Positions 1 to 8,236 of a DNA stretch of 64,000 nt are shown here, piece after piece. The stretch comes from Gaiellasilicea sp963707575 (GTDB lineage: Bacteria > Actinomycetota > Thermoleophilia > Gaiellales > Gaiellaceae): assembly GCA_963707575.1 (NCBI GenBank), contig OY970171.1:868001-932000 (forward strand), written 5' to 3'. The translations under genes were made by a program, and so were the position numbers. Each line of letters begins with the position of its first letter. Within the stretch, counting starts at the first letter, position 1. A model generated the notes under the pieces. It saw only the letters and a list, made by a program, of their open reading frames with translations. It did no database searches and had not been told where the DNA came from.

Positions 1-138
1 GCCACGCGCCACCAGCGCGAGGTCGGGGCTGGCTACTTCGACCAGGTCGCGCAGGCGATCTCGGGCGGGCAGAGCTCGACGCTGGCGCTGAAGGGCTCGA
101 CCGAGGAGGCGCAGTTCGAGACGAACGGGGCGGCCTGA
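1..138 (+). CDS. aceA: Isocitrate lyase, C-terminal fragment
   Basis: Reading frame 1 is open from the window edge to a TGA and gives 45 residues. They contain HQREVGAGYFDQVAQAISGG and end in a KGSTEEAQF-type tail, which is the conserved C-terminus of isocitrate lyase as I know it from actinobacterial AceA. The enzyme splits isocitrate into glyoxylate and succinate at the head of the glyoxylate shunt. The catalytic part lies outside the window, so completeness cannot be judged. The next gene is convergent and starts 4 nt beyond the stop, with no clear terminator between them. Confidence 0.88.
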   Translation, partial: ATRHQREVGAGYFDQVAQAISGGQSSTLALKGSTEEAQFETNGAA

Positions 139-142
139 CCGC

Positions 143-877
143 CTAGCGGGCGCTCGCGCGGTACGCGCTCGTGCTGTAGGGCAGCTCGAGACCGCCCGCC
201 CGGGCTGTCTCGTCGTAGAAGCGGCCGACGGACTCGAGCGTCTTCATACGCTCGCCCGGCGGCAGGGTCGCGACGCTCGACTGCGTCGCCACGCCGTCGA
301 CGAGCTCGGCGCGCGAGAAGCGGCGCGTGAAGCGGAAGGTCTCCTCGTCGAGCGGGCCGAAGAGCTCACTCTCCGCGAGCGCGTCGATCGGCTCACCCGA
401 GCCGCCGAAGGGCGGCAGGAGTGCATAGAGCTGCGAGACCAGTGCGTTGTCCTCGTCGAGCAGGTTCCAGATTGCGCCGAGGGTGCCGCCGCGGCGCAGG
501 ACACGGGCGATCTCGGGGAGCGCAGCGCTCGGCTCGAACCAGTGAAACGCCTGACCGGCGACCACGACGTCGACGCGGTCGGACGGGAGCGGAATCTGCT
601 CCGCGCTACCTTCGATCGCCTCTACCTCGGGGAGCACTCGCCGGAGCTGCGCGAGCATCTCGGGCGACGGCTCGACGGCGATCACCTCGTGACCGAGCGC
701 CACGAGTGAGCGGGTGAGCTTGCCCGTGCCGGCGCCGAGATCGAGAACGCAAGCGCGCTCCTCGCCGACGAGCCAGCGGACCGCGTCCTCCGGATAGGTG
801 GGCCTCGTCCGTTCGTATGCCTCCGCGTTCGCCCCGAACGAGCGAGCGCGCTCCGCCCAGTCCTCGTCGCGCGTCAG
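143..877 (-). CDS. Class I SAM-dependent methyltransferase
   Basis: The product of about 244 residues has the Rossmann methyltransferase signature: motif I VLDLGAGTGKLT, an acidic AVEP loop after strand 2, and the post-III region with HWFEP. It resembles Methyltransf_11 proteins of the UbiE/SmtA type, so transfer of a methyl group from SAM is likely, to an unknown acceptor. The start is unresolved. No ATG, GTG or TTG lies in a sensible place. The protein-like sequence begins at a CTG that overlaps the stop codon of the upstream LysM/SLT gene (CTGA), and translation may start there by coupling. The longer open frame upstream is only the shadow of that gene. Confidence 0.75.
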   Translation of the reverse strand: MTRDEDWAERARSFGANAEAYERTRPTYPEDAVRWLVGEERACVLDLGAGTGKLTRSLVALGHEVIAVEPSPEMLAQLRRVLPEVEAIEGSAEQIPLPSDRVDVVVAGQAFHWFEPSAALPEIARVLRRGGTLGAIWNLLDEDNALVSQLYALLPPFGGSGEPIDALAESELFGPLDEETFRFTRRFSRAELVDGVATQSSVATLPPGERMKTLESVGRFYDETARAGGLELPYSTSAYRASAR

Positions 878-1920
878 ACGCGGCCCTTCAGCGAGCGGAT
901 CGCCTCGACGTAGGTGACCGTCTCGTTGAAGAGCCCGTGCTTGCGCACCGCGCGGATGCCCTGGTAGTACGCTGCAAGCGCGAGGCGCTCGTCGCCCTTG
1001 AACTCGTGCAGCAGGTGGCGGAGGAAGACGACGCCCACCTTGATGTTGCCCGCCGTCGTCTTCGGCACGCGCCGGCCGAGCAGGACGGTCTCGACGAAGT
1101 CCCACGTGGCCGGCGTCACCTGCATCACGCCGATGGCACCCGCGTGCGAAACGACGTGGGGCTGGAAGCCCGACTCCATCCAGGCGACGGCGCGCGCCAG
1201 GCTCGGATCGACTCCGTGACTGCTCGCGATCGCCGTGATCATGTCGCGCACGGCCGAGGGCGGCGCGGCGAGCGGCGGCGGTGAGCCAGCCGGCACCTTC
1301 AGGCGCGTCCCGATCAGGAGTGGCTTGGCCGGGTCGAGCCCGTTCGCACGCGCGAGCGAGCGCATCGCGACGCCGTGCTTCTCGGCGATCGCCGTGAGCG
1401 AGTCGCCGGGCCGCACGAGATAGCGGCGCTGAGACGGCGTCGACGGCGCCTGCCTGCCTTCGAGCGCTGCGAGGGTCCGCGGGCCGGCGACCCCGTCGAC
1501 GACGAGGCCGGCACGCCGCTGGAAGCGGCGTACCGCCGCACGGGTCTCGGCGCCGAAGTAGCCGTCGATGACGCGGCCGATGCCGTGGCGGGCGAGCAGG
1601 TACTGGAGCACGGAGACGTCCCAGCCGACGCGGCCCTGCACCAAGGTCCGCTTGCCGTACAGGGGCTTGCCGAGCCGGCCCAGCGCCCGCCGGGTGCCGG
1701 CGCCGGCGATGCCGTCCACGGCCAGGTGGCTCGAGCGCTGGAACGCCCGTACCGCGGTCGCGGTCCCGGGGCCGGAGACGGCGTCGATCGGCCCGAGGTA
1801 GAAGCCGTATGCGCGCAACGCGACCTGGAGCCCCGCGACCTGGGGATTCGCGGCAGCCGGCGCCGCAAGGGTAAGAGCGGCGACCGCAAGGGCGCCGGCG
1901 AGCAGCAGGCGAAGGCGCAT
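874..1920 (-). CDS. Secreted lytic transglycosylase with two PG-binding domains and LysM
   Basis: This 348-aa protein starts at ATG 1920 with a signal peptide (RLRLLLAGALAVAALTLAAPAAA). Then come two peptidoglycan_binding_1 repeats (about 27-82 and 97-154, both with an AVRxFQR helix and a DGxxGxxT loop), a LysM domain (166-209, YLVRPGDSLTAIAEKHG) and an SLT-type transglycosylase domain (225-345). The likely catalytic glutamate is Glu249 in AWMESGFQP, followed by the conserved GAIGVMQV segment. It should cut or remodel peptidoglycan outside the membrane. The combination of wall-binding modules and a lytic domain is typical of actinobacterial growth or resuscitation enzymes. The long leader upstream (1921-2271) suggests separate transcription. 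Confidence 0.9.
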   Translation of the reverse strand: MRLRLLLAGALAVAALTLAAPAAANPQVAGLQVALRAYGFYLGPIDAVSGPGTATAVRAFQRSSHLAVDGIAGAGTRRALGRLGKPLYGKRTLVQGRVGWDVSVLQYLLARHGIGRVIDGYFGAETRAAVRRFQRRAGLVVDGVAGPRTLAALEGRQAPSTPSQRRYLVRPGDSLTAIAEKHGVAMRSLARANGLDPAKPLLIGTRLKVPAGSPPPLAAPPSAVRDMITAIASSHGVDPSLARAVAWMESGFQPHVVSHAGAIGVMQVTPATWDFVETVLLGRRVPKTTAGNIKVGVVFLRHLLHEFKGDERLALAAYYQGIRAVRKHGLFNETVTYVEAIRSLKGRV

Positions 1921-2271
1921 GGACGGTCCGGTTTCGACCCGTGGACGCCCGCTCCTCCCTCTGCCGTTTGACAGAGTGCGGCCGCCGCAGCGGCCTCCTT
2001 CAGGGGTCGCTAGGCGATCTGAGATCGCTCCCGCAGGCTCGGATCTTGCGCCAACAAAAGTGGGCGCGCCCGGGGAGTGCGGCCCTCCCACAACACGATC
2101 GTCGACCACGAGAGTCCAGGCGAACCTGAACTGCTCGGGCGGCACGGTCGCTGGGCGCGCCCGAACGCAGAGTAGCTTCGAATCGGCCGCCCGCAACCCG
2201 GAACCGCGCCTGAGCACGGCGGCGAACCCGGAAAGAACGGGCCGCCGCCGCGCGGAAAGCGCGTCGTTCGC
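1921..2271. other. Intergenic region, GC-rich leader upstream of the SLT/LysM gene
   Basis: There are 351 nt without a convincing gene. Read on the minus strand, the leader of the SLT/LysM gene holds several short self-complementary runs, including a GGCCG/CGGCC hairpin near 1981-2000 and CTCTG/CAGAG near 1961-1980. A GGAGG-like purine run precedes the start. Because actinobacterial wall-hydrolase genes are often under c-di-AMP riboswitches, I looked for that fold. I could not find its conserved GACAGCTAACCT-like segment, so no riboswitch is called. Confidence 0.4.
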
Positions 2272-2847
2272 CTACCCGACGTAGGTGATCGTGTAGCTCA
2301 GGAAGCCGCTGTTGGCGGCATACCAGGCGGGCATCTTCGTCCCACCTACGCCGACGAACACGGCCAGATCGACCGAGCGCTCGTACGCGCCGGTGTGGCT
2401 GTAGGTGTGCCCGGCGTCGAACGCGCCCCAGTCGACGAACGCCCCGTCGACCTGGGTATCGCCGAAGTTCTCTCCGAGCCCGTCCCAGCCATCCTGGTGG
2501 CCGGTCGGCGTGCTGACGTACTCCGCGTCGAGCCAGTTGTCCCCCGTGTTCGTCCAGGTGCCGCTGACGTCGATCCGATACTGGGCCGAGAACGGCAGCT
2601 TCGCCCTCGTCCCGTCCGGGCTCGAGGCGTCGATCGTTCCCGTCGCCACGACGGTGCCGACGGGCGTCGCCAGCCGGAGACAGAGCTGGTATGCGAGCTT
2701 GATGCCGGCGACCGCGCTGCAGTCGACGGGCAGCGACCCGTTGGGCAAGCCTCCGCCCCTGCGCTCCCGCTCCCCGCCCGAGGCGAGGGTCGGCACCGAC
2801 ACTGCGAGCACGGCGGCGCAGACGAACGCGTATGCAAGACGCTTCAT
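2272..2847 (-). CDS. Secreted protein of unknown function
   Basis: The 191-aa product starts at ATG 2847 behind a good ribosome binding site (AGGGGGAG, 6 nt spacing). It has a lysine-bearing signal peptide of about 22 residues (MKRLAYAFVCAAVLAVSVPT). The mature part is rich in Gly, Asp, Trp and Tyr, predicted mostly beta, with one Cys pair (CSAVAG...LCLRL) that could form a disulfide. I do not recognise a family. Features such as GHQDGWDGLGENFGDTQVDGAF look like exposed loops of an extracellular beta-sandwich, possibly binding calcium. It is monocistronic by position, with 156 nt free upstream. Confidence 0.72.
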   Translation of the reverse strand: MKRLAYAFVCAAVLAVSVPTLASGGERERRGGGLPNGSLPVDCSAVAGIKLAYQLCLRLATPVGTVVATGTIDASSPDGTRAKLPFSAQYRIDVSGTWTNTGDNWLDAEYVSTPTGHQDGWDGLGENFGDTQVDGAFVDWGAFDAGHTYSHTGAYERSVDLAVFVGVGGTKMPAWYAANSGFLSYTITYVG

Positions 2848-3003
2848 GCGTCACTCCCCCTGATCTGAAGACGGCTGGAAAAACGAGCGCCGAGGAGCTT
2901 CTCCTGTGCTGCGAGGCCGCTGGATCAGCCCACCGACGGACGAACTCAACCTTTCACAGAGGCTCCGTCAGTTCAACAGTCCGGACGGGTAGGTTTTTCC
3001 CGA

Positions 3004-3936
3004 TCAGGCCCCGCGGAAGCGGGCGATCGTCTCGGCGACACCGGTGGCGAGCGGGGTCGCCGGGAGGGGGCCGAGCGCCTCCTCCAGCGCGCGCGACTCG
3101 AGCTGCGCAGGAAAGGGGAGCGAGGCCTCTGCCCACGTGATCCGGCCGGCGCCGGCCGGCAGGGCCGCCTCGATCGCAGCGACCACCTCGGCCATCTCGG
3201 CGCGGACGCCCGGAAAGTTCCCCACCACGGCGCCGGCGGAGCAGCCGGACGCCCGCACGAACGCACGGCCGACGTCGGGCGCGTAGTCGTACTGCGCAGC
3301 GCCGCCGTAGCCGATCTCGAAGGCCTCGCCGCGTACCGCCGCCTCCATCGCGACCGTCGGCCCCGAGGTCATCCCCTGGTCGCGGCCCGGCCCGTACACG
3401 ACGTAGGGGCGGATCCCGACCGACGGCACCCCGCTCTCGGCGGCGTAGAGGCGCGCCGTCCCCTCGTTGGCAAGCTTGTAGACGCCGTACAGCGTGGCCG
3501 GCGCGAGGCCGCCGGACTCCGGGGCCGGCGAGGGATCGTCCGGCCCGTAGACGGCGGCGGAGCTGGCATAGGCGACCCCGGGAATGCGGTCGAGCCGCGC
3601 TTTCACGGCCTCGAAGACGTTGACCGTCCCGACCACGTTCACGCGTGCGCCGAGGACGGGATCGGCCCGGCAGAAGGGCACCTGCAGCGCGGCCAGGTGG
3701 ACGACCCTCGTGATCTCGTGCTCGTCGAGCGCGCGGCCGAGCGCGTCGAGGTCGGTGATGTCGCCGCGCACGAGTGTCAGCCGCGCCCGCTCGGGCTCGG
3801 ACAGGACGAGGCGCAGCCGGTGGTCGGCCTCGCCGAGGTCGTAGCCGACGGCCTCGTCCCCGTCGCCGAGCACCGCCTTCACCGCCCAGGCGCCGACGCA
3901 TCCGAGCGCACCGGTCACGAGCACGCGCTCGCTCAA
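3004..3936 (-). CDS. NAD(P)-dependent epimerase/dehydratase
   Basis: This extended SDR of 310 aa begins at a TTG that overlaps the upstream SDR stop (TTGA). It has the N-terminal dinucleotide motif VTGALGCVGAW, an HLAALQ segment, an SSAAVYG block and the catalytic YGVYK pair of Tyr and Lys. This is the NAD_binding_4/UDP-glucose epimerase family, and in catabolic loci such proteins often oxidise or epimerise acid sugars or their lactones. It is the last gene of the leftward module-A operon, after an SDR and an acid-sugar dehydratase, so a role in sugar-acid breakdown is inferred. The nearest names would be uronate dehydrogenase or nucleoside-diphosphate-sugar epimerase. I cannot choose between them. 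Confidence 0.85.
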   Translation of the reverse strand: MSERVLVTGALGCVGAWAVKAVLGDGDEAVGYDLGEADHRLRLVLSEPERARLTLVRGDITDLDALGRALDEHEITRVVHLAALQVPFCRADPVLGARVNVVGTVNVFEAVKARLDRIPGVAYASSAAVYGPDDPSPAPESGGLAPATLYGVYKLANEGTARLYAAESGVPSVGIRPYVVYGPGRDQGMTSGPTVAMEAAVRGEAFEIGYGGAAQYDYAPDVGRAFVRASGCSAGAVVGNFPGVRAEMAEVVAAIEAALPAGAGRITWAEASLPFPAQLESRALEEALGPLPATPLATGVAETIARFRGA

Positions 3937-4655
3937 TAGACGGCCCTGCCGCCGGAGATGTCGTAGGTCGCGCCCGTGGAGAAGGAGCACTCCTCGCTCG
4001 CGAGCCAGGCGACGAGCGCTGCCACCTCGTGCGTCTGCCCGAGGCGGCCCATCGGGATCTTCTCGACCATGTAGCCGATGTGCTCCTCGGACATCTGCGC
4101 GAGCAGCGGGGTCTCGATCACCGCGGGAGCGATGCAGTTGACGAGCACGTTCGTGCCGGCGAGGTCCTTGCCGATCGCCTTCGTCAGCGCGATCACCGCC
4201 GCCTTCGAGGCCGAGTAGGCCGCGGCCATCGGGTTCCCCTCCTTGCCGGCGATCGAGGCGACGTTGACGATCCGCCCGTAGTCGCGCTGCGCCATCCGCG
4301 CGACGGCGGCGCGGTTGCAGAAGAAGACGCCGTCGGCGTTGATCGCGAGGACGCGGCGCCACTCCTCGTCTCCCACCTCGATCGTCCGGAGCGAGTCGCC
4401 GGTGATCCCGGCCGAGCAGACGAGCACGTCGAGCGGGCCGAGCTCGGCCTCCGTGCGGTCGAAGGCCGCGTCGATCTGCTCGGAGTCGCGGACGTCGCCC
4501 GTGACCGCGAGCACGCCCTCGGGCGCCGACTCGGTCAGGTCGAGGGAGGCGACGCGGGCGCCCTCGTCGCGCAGCCGCTCGGCGACCGCGGCGCCGATGC
4601 CGCTGGAGCCGCCGGTGACGAGCGCCACGCGACCTTCGAACCGTGCCTGGCTCAC
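3933..4655 (-). CDS. Short-chain dehydrogenase/reductase
   Basis: This classical SDR has 240 aa, with TGGSSGIG at residues 14-21, an NADH-type acidic residue after strand 2 (SLDLTE), the CSAGI equivalent of NNAG, a catalytic Ser in VASIAG and the YSASK motif near residue 146. It should oxidise or reduce a hydroxyl on a small substrate with NAD(P). It lies between a DgoD-like dehydratase (upstream, GTGA overlap) and an epimerase (downstream, TTGA overlap). In that setting 2-keto-3-deoxy-sugar-acid dehydrogenase is a reasonable guess. The start is GTG 4655. Confidence 0.88.
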   Translation of the reverse strand: MSQARFEGRVALVTGGSSGIGAAVAERLRDEGARVASLDLTESAPEGVLAVTGDVRDSEQIDAAFDRTEAELGPLDVLVCSAGITGDSLRTIEVGDEEWRRVLAINADGVFFCNRAAVARMAQRDYGRIVNVASIAGKEGNPMAAAYSASKAAVIALTKAIGKDLAGTNVLVNCIAPAVIETPLLAQMSEEHIGYMVEKIPMGRLGQTHEVAALVAWLASEECSFSTGATYDISGGRAVY

Positions 4656-5824
4656 CAGTCCCCCACGCTGCCGTCGCCGTAGTAGACGCGCTGCGGGAGC
4701 TCCGGCTCGAACGGGTGCGCCGCCACGACGTCGAGGTCGATCTCGACCCCGAGGCCAGGCTGCTCGCTCGGGTACGCGCGCATCCCTTCCCGCTCGACGC
4801 GGTGCGACTCGGTCAGGACCTCCGAGCGCCAGGGGACGTCCGCGGTGACGGCTTCGCAGATCACGTACGACGGCGTCGCGAGCCCGAGCTCGATCGACGC
4901 GGCCGTCGAGACAGGCCCCTGCGGGTTGTGCGGTGCGAGCGCGACGCGGTAGGCCTCAGCTAGCGCAGCGATCCTGCGCGCCTCGGTGAGCCCGCCGCAG
5001 TGCGTGATGTCGGGCTGGAGGACGCTGCAGGCGCCCTTCTCGAGCAACTCCCGGAAGCCGTGGATGCCGGTGAGCCGCTCGCCGGTCGCGATCGGCGTCG
5101 TCACCGACCCCTGGATGGCGGCGATGTCGTCGGCGCGCTCCGGCCAGCACGGCTCCTCGAGCCAGTAGAGGCCGAACGGCTCGAGCGCGGCCGCGAAGAG
5201 ATGGCCCATGCGCGGGCTCGGGCGCGCGTGACAGTCGACCATCAGGTCGATCTCATCGCCGACGGCCTCACGCATCGCGGCGACGCAGCGCTCGGCGTGC
5301 CGGACGGGAGCGAGCCCTTCGAGCGGCATCGTCGGCGGCACGGCCATCGTCTTGAAGGCGGTGAAGCCCTCGTCGACCATCGCGACGGCGAGCTCGGCGA
5401 AGCGCTGCGGCTCGTCGTTCCCGTAGAAGTCCTCCATCCTGCCGCCGCCGAGGTGCCCGTAGAGACGGACGTAATCGCGGACGCGCCCGCCCCAGAGGCG
5501 GTGGCAGGGGACGCCGTGCACCTTGCCGAGGATGTCCCAGAGTGCGATGTCGATCCCGGAGAGCGCGGTGCCGCGCACGATGTCGCCGCCGTGCCAGAAG
5601 TGCTGGCGGAACATCGTCTGCCAGAGGTGCTCGATTCGGGTCGGGTCCTCGCCCACGACGAGCTCGGCGAGATCCTCGATCGCGCCCACGACCGCGCGGG
5701 TGTGCCACTCGAGCGTGGCCTCGCCCCAGCCGTGCAGGCCCGGCTCGTCGGTGAGCACGCGGACGAAGATCCAGTTCCGCATACGCGCGTTGCAGACATG
5801 CGCCTCGACCGCCGTGATCCTCAC
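4652..5824 (-). CDS. Enolase-superfamily acid-sugar dehydratase (galactonate dehydratase-like)
   Basis: The 390-aa protein starts at GTG 5824, where MR-family homology begins (VRITAVEAHV); the open frame upstream is non-coding. Metal ligands are seen at Asp197 (MVDCHA), Glu223 (YWLEEP) and Glu249 (ATGER). Catalytic histidines of the DgoD/ManD subgroup fit His199 and His299 (LAPHNPQGP). The overall pattern matches D-galactonate dehydratase and related aldonate dehydratases, which remove water from the C2-C3 bond to give a 2-keto-3-deoxy acid. It overlaps the next SDR by 4 nt. The 148-nt gap upstream holds a large palindrome. The exact sugar acid is not knowable from sequence alone. Confidence 0.87.
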   Translation of the reverse strand: MRITAVEAHVCNARMRNWIFVRVLTDEPGLHGWGEATLEWHTRAVVGAIEDLAELVVGEDPTRIEHLWQTMFRQHFWHGGDIVRGTALSGIDIALWDILGKVHGVPCHRLWGGRVRDYVRLYGHLGGGRMEDFYGNDEPQRFAELAVAMVDEGFTAFKTMAVPPTMPLEGLAPVRHAERCVAAMREAVGDEIDLMVDCHARPSPRMGHLFAAALEPFGLYWLEEPCWPERADDIAAIQGSVTTPIATGERLTGIHGFRELLEKGACSVLQPDITHCGGLTEARRIAALAEAYRVALAPHNPQGPVSTAASIELGLATPSYVICEAVTADVPWRSEVLTESHRVEREGMRAYPSEQPGLGVEIDLDVVAAHPFEPELPQRVYYGDGSVGDW

Positions 5825-5834
5825 GCCCCTGGCC

Positions 5835-5892
5835 GCCTTTCGCTCCCGGCCGGCGGAGCCGGGCTCCGCGAAAGGCTGACGCCGCTCGCGGC
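5835..5892. repeat. Long palindromic element in the gap before the dehydratase gene
   Basis: GCCTTTCGC (5835-5843) pairs perfectly with GCGAAAGGC (5868-5876). Inside it lies CGGAGCC-G-GGCTCCG (5854-5868), and a further hairpin GCCGC-TC-GCGGC follows at 5881-5892. A 14-nt core (5849-5862) recurs inverted at 11835-11848. There is no T-run, so a classical terminator is unlikely. A REP-like element or an mRNA processing or stability hairpin within the operon fits better. Confidence 0.5.
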
Positions 5893-5972
5893 GCTCCAGC
5901 CGGCGGGCCGTACCACCGTACTGTCCCACCGGCCTGCGCACCGCGAGCGACGCCCCAGGAACGTGAGGGACT

Positions 5973-7343
5973 TCACGCCAAGCCTCGAAGGAGCGCCACG
6001 CTCTCGTCCACGAGCCGGCCGACCTCGCCGCGATCGACGTTCGAGTTCGTGATCCCGTACGCCCAGCGGTAGCGGTCCTGGTCGAGCACGTCGTCGAGGC
6101 CGACGCCGTCGAGCAGGTCGAGATCCTCGTCCCCCGGCAGGTAGCCCGCGTAGTCGTTCGAATACCCGAGCGCGAAGGTGGTCTCGAACGGGCTGCCCGC
6201 GCGAATGCGCTGGCCCTGCTCGTTGAAGAGCTCGAACGGGTTCGCGACGATCGCTGCCCCGCCGATCCGAAGCGCCTGCAGCTCGGCGCGGACGGGCGTG
6301 TCGGCGCGCCGCACCATGTCGGCGTACATCGCGAGGGCGCTCAGCTGGTAGCCGAGCGGGAAGTCCTGGGCGGACGTCGCGGTGTGCACGTCCTCGGCCC
6401 AGATCTCGGGGAGCTCGCCCACCGGCTGCCCGGCGAGCTCCGCCCGGCGGGACTCCAGCTCGTCGAGACCCCAGGGAATCCGGCGGCGGCGGAGCTCGAC
6501 GGCCGTCGAGGCCGCGCCGAGCTCGACCTGCTCGCTCGTCTCGATTCCGGGCAGCGTCTCGAGCACTGCCCTGGCGACCGCCTGTCCGAACTCGTCGCGC
6601 CGCTCGAAGCTGTGGCGGCTCGCGTCGCGGTTCCCGAACCAGTAGTCCCACGCGGCGATGTCGCCGGCGTTGCCGGAGAGGAACAGGCACTCGGCGCCCG
6701 GGACTTCCGCCTCGACCGCGGCACGTAGCGGCCCAGGGAAGTCGGCGTTCCAGAGCGTCGTCTCGCCGCCGATCAGCGTCGCGTGGCACGCGATGCTCGC
6801 CACGACGGCAAGGGGCGCGCCGTCTGCCCCGTCGACGCGGAGCACGGGTACGGAGTCGTCGACCGGCCGCTCATGGCGGACGCGGTTGACGGTGATCCCG
6901 GGCGCGTGGCCCGTGGCCCAGCCGGCGCGGGCCGGCCGCCGGTTCCGCCAGGCGGCGTAGACGGCACCCGCCAGCTCCTCCTCCACGAGCTCGATGTAGG
7001 GCTCGAACGCGGGCGCATCTGCGAGGCCGGCCACCGACGAGCCGCGCGAGACGCTCGGCGCGCTGTGGTTGTGCGCCGCGTTCACGAGCACGGCCTCGTG
7101 CGGGATCCCGGTCAGCTCCTGAACGCGCCGACGCACGCTCTGCGTCAGGTCGGCCCCCGCGAAGACCAGGTCGACGGAGACGATCACGAGCGGCGAGTTG
7201 CCGTCGTCGAGGACGAGCGCCTGGCCGAGCATCGGCTCGTGGATCCCGGTGGCGAGGGCGCTGCGCGCCGACCAGCAGCCCACGGGCAGCCCGCAGGGCG
7301 GCGTGATGTCCACCCGCGCGACGCCGGCGGTGAGACCGCTCAC
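5973..7343 (-). CDS. Neutral/alkaline ceramidase-like amidase
   Basis: The 456-aa product starts at GTG 7343, overlapping the nitrilase stop (GTGA). It opens with AGVARVDITPP, the hallmark start of neutral/alkaline non-lysosomal ceramidase-like proteins. It keeps NAAHNHSAPS and SIACHATL, whose histidines would bind zinc, and FLSGNAGDI. True ceramidases are secreted, near 650-700 aa, and hydrolyse the N-acyl bond of ceramide. This one is shorter and has no signal peptide, so it probably acts in the cytoplasm on another amide. Its neighbours are a nitrilase and a DoeB-like deacylase, both also C-N cleaving enzymes. Confidence 0.8.
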   Translation of the reverse strand: MSGLTAGVARVDITPPCGLPVGCWSARSALATGIHEPMLGQALVLDDGNSPLVIVSVDLVFAGADLTQSVRRRVQELTGIPHEAVLVNAAHNHSAPSVSRGSSVAGLADAPAFEPYIELVEEELAGAVYAAWRNRRPARAGWATGHAPGITVNRVRHERPVDDSVPVLRVDGADGAPLAVVASIACHATLIGGETTLWNADFPGPLRAAVEAEVPGAECLFLSGNAGDIAAWDYWFGNRDASRHSFERRDEFGQAVARAVLETLPGIETSEQVELGAASTAVELRRRRIPWGLDELESRRAELAGQPVGELPEIWAEDVHTATSAQDFPLGYQLSALAMYADMVRRADTPVRAELQALRIGGAAIVANPFELFNEQGQRIRAGSPFETTFALGYSNDYAGYLPGDEDLDLLDGVGLDDVLDQDRYRWAYGITNSNVDRGEVGRLVDESVALLRGLA

Positions 7344-8236
7344 AGGCGCGCCACCAGCTCGTCGTAGGCCTCGGGTCGACGCTTGCGGAGCGCGAAGGCG
7401 GCGTTCTCGCGCACGCGCTCGAGCAGGCCCGGGTCGAGCTCGGCCGAGATCCAGCCGGTCTCGAGACCGGGCTCGGAGCGCGCGATCGTCGACCCGTCGG
7501 GCGCGAGGACGTAGGCGCCGCCGACGTGCGTGCTGTGCCCGTCGAACCCGACCTGGTCGGAGAAGACGGCGTAGACGCCGTTGTCGCGTGCGAGCACGTC
7601 GTGCAGGCGGGCCGGGCTGGGCCGCTCCTCCAGCAGCTCGGACTGCCCGCGCAGCAGCTCCTCCTCCGTCGTCTCGCGGTCGCGCCCGTCGAAGGTGAGC
7701 GTCCCGTCCGCGGCCGGCATCGTCCGGTTCGCGTGCGGGAGCAGGATCACCTCGGCGCCCTTGAGGGCCAGGATGCGCCAGCTCTCGAAGAAGTCGCTGT
7801 CGTGGCAGATCGCCGTGCCGGCCCTGCAGAAGCCCAGGTCGACGATGCTCCACTCGTAGGCCTGGCGGAAGCGGAAGAACTCGTCGAACGACGCGTGCAC
7901 CTTGCGCTGCAGCCCGAGCAGCCCGGCGGGGCCGACGAGCACGGAGGTGTTGTAGTGCGTCCCGCGGAAGAGCTCGCAGAAGCCGTAGGAGACGACGATC
8001 CCGTGCTCCCGCGCCGCGGCGTGGATCGTCTGGAAGATGGGGCCGTCGTGGGGCTCAGCGGCACGGGTCACCTCCTCGCTCCCGTTGTGGCCCGTCAGGC
8101 CTGCCTCCGGGAAGACGACGAGGTCGCAGCCCGCCTGCGCCGTCTCCTCGATCAGTCGCAGGTGTGTCTCGACGTTGGCGGCGACGTCCAGGTGCCGGAC
8201 GTCGACCTGCGTGGCGGCGACGGTGAAGCGCTGCAT
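7340..8236 (-). CDS. Carbon-nitrogen hydrolase (nitrilase superfamily)
   Basis: The 298-aa protein starts at ATG 8236 (ATGA overlap with the upstream deacylase). The nitrilase triad is visible: Glu44 in VFPEAGLTG, Lys112 in LQRKVHASF and Cys144 in AICHDSDFF. That pattern is of amidases and carbamoyl-hydrolases rather than true nitrilases, though the family cannot be split reliably by eye. It should hydrolyse an amide or N-carbamoyl group. It sits in the module-A leftward operon between a ceramidase-like amidase and a zinc deacylase, giving three consecutive C-N hydrolases. Confidence 0.88.
   Translation of the reverse strand: MQRFTVAATQVDVRHLDVAANVETHLRLIEETAQAGCDLVVFPEAGLTGHNGSEEVTRAAEPHDGPIFQTIHAAAREHGIVVSYGFCELFRGTHYNTSVLVGPAGLLGLQRKVHASFDEFFRFRQAYEWSIVDLGFCRAGTAICHDSDFFESWRILALKGAEVILLPHANRTMPAADGTLTFDGRDRETTEEELLRGQSELLEERPSPARLHDVLARDNGVYAVFSDQVGFDGHSTHVGGAYVLAPDGSTIARSEPGLETGWISAELDPGLLERVRENAAFALRKRRPEAYDELVARL

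Noticed and set aside
1921..2050. Possible c-di-AMP riboswitch before the SLT/LysM gene
   Set aside because: The gene type fits and the leader is structured, but the conserved segments of the ydaO-type fold could not be found on the minus strand. A covariance search would decide.
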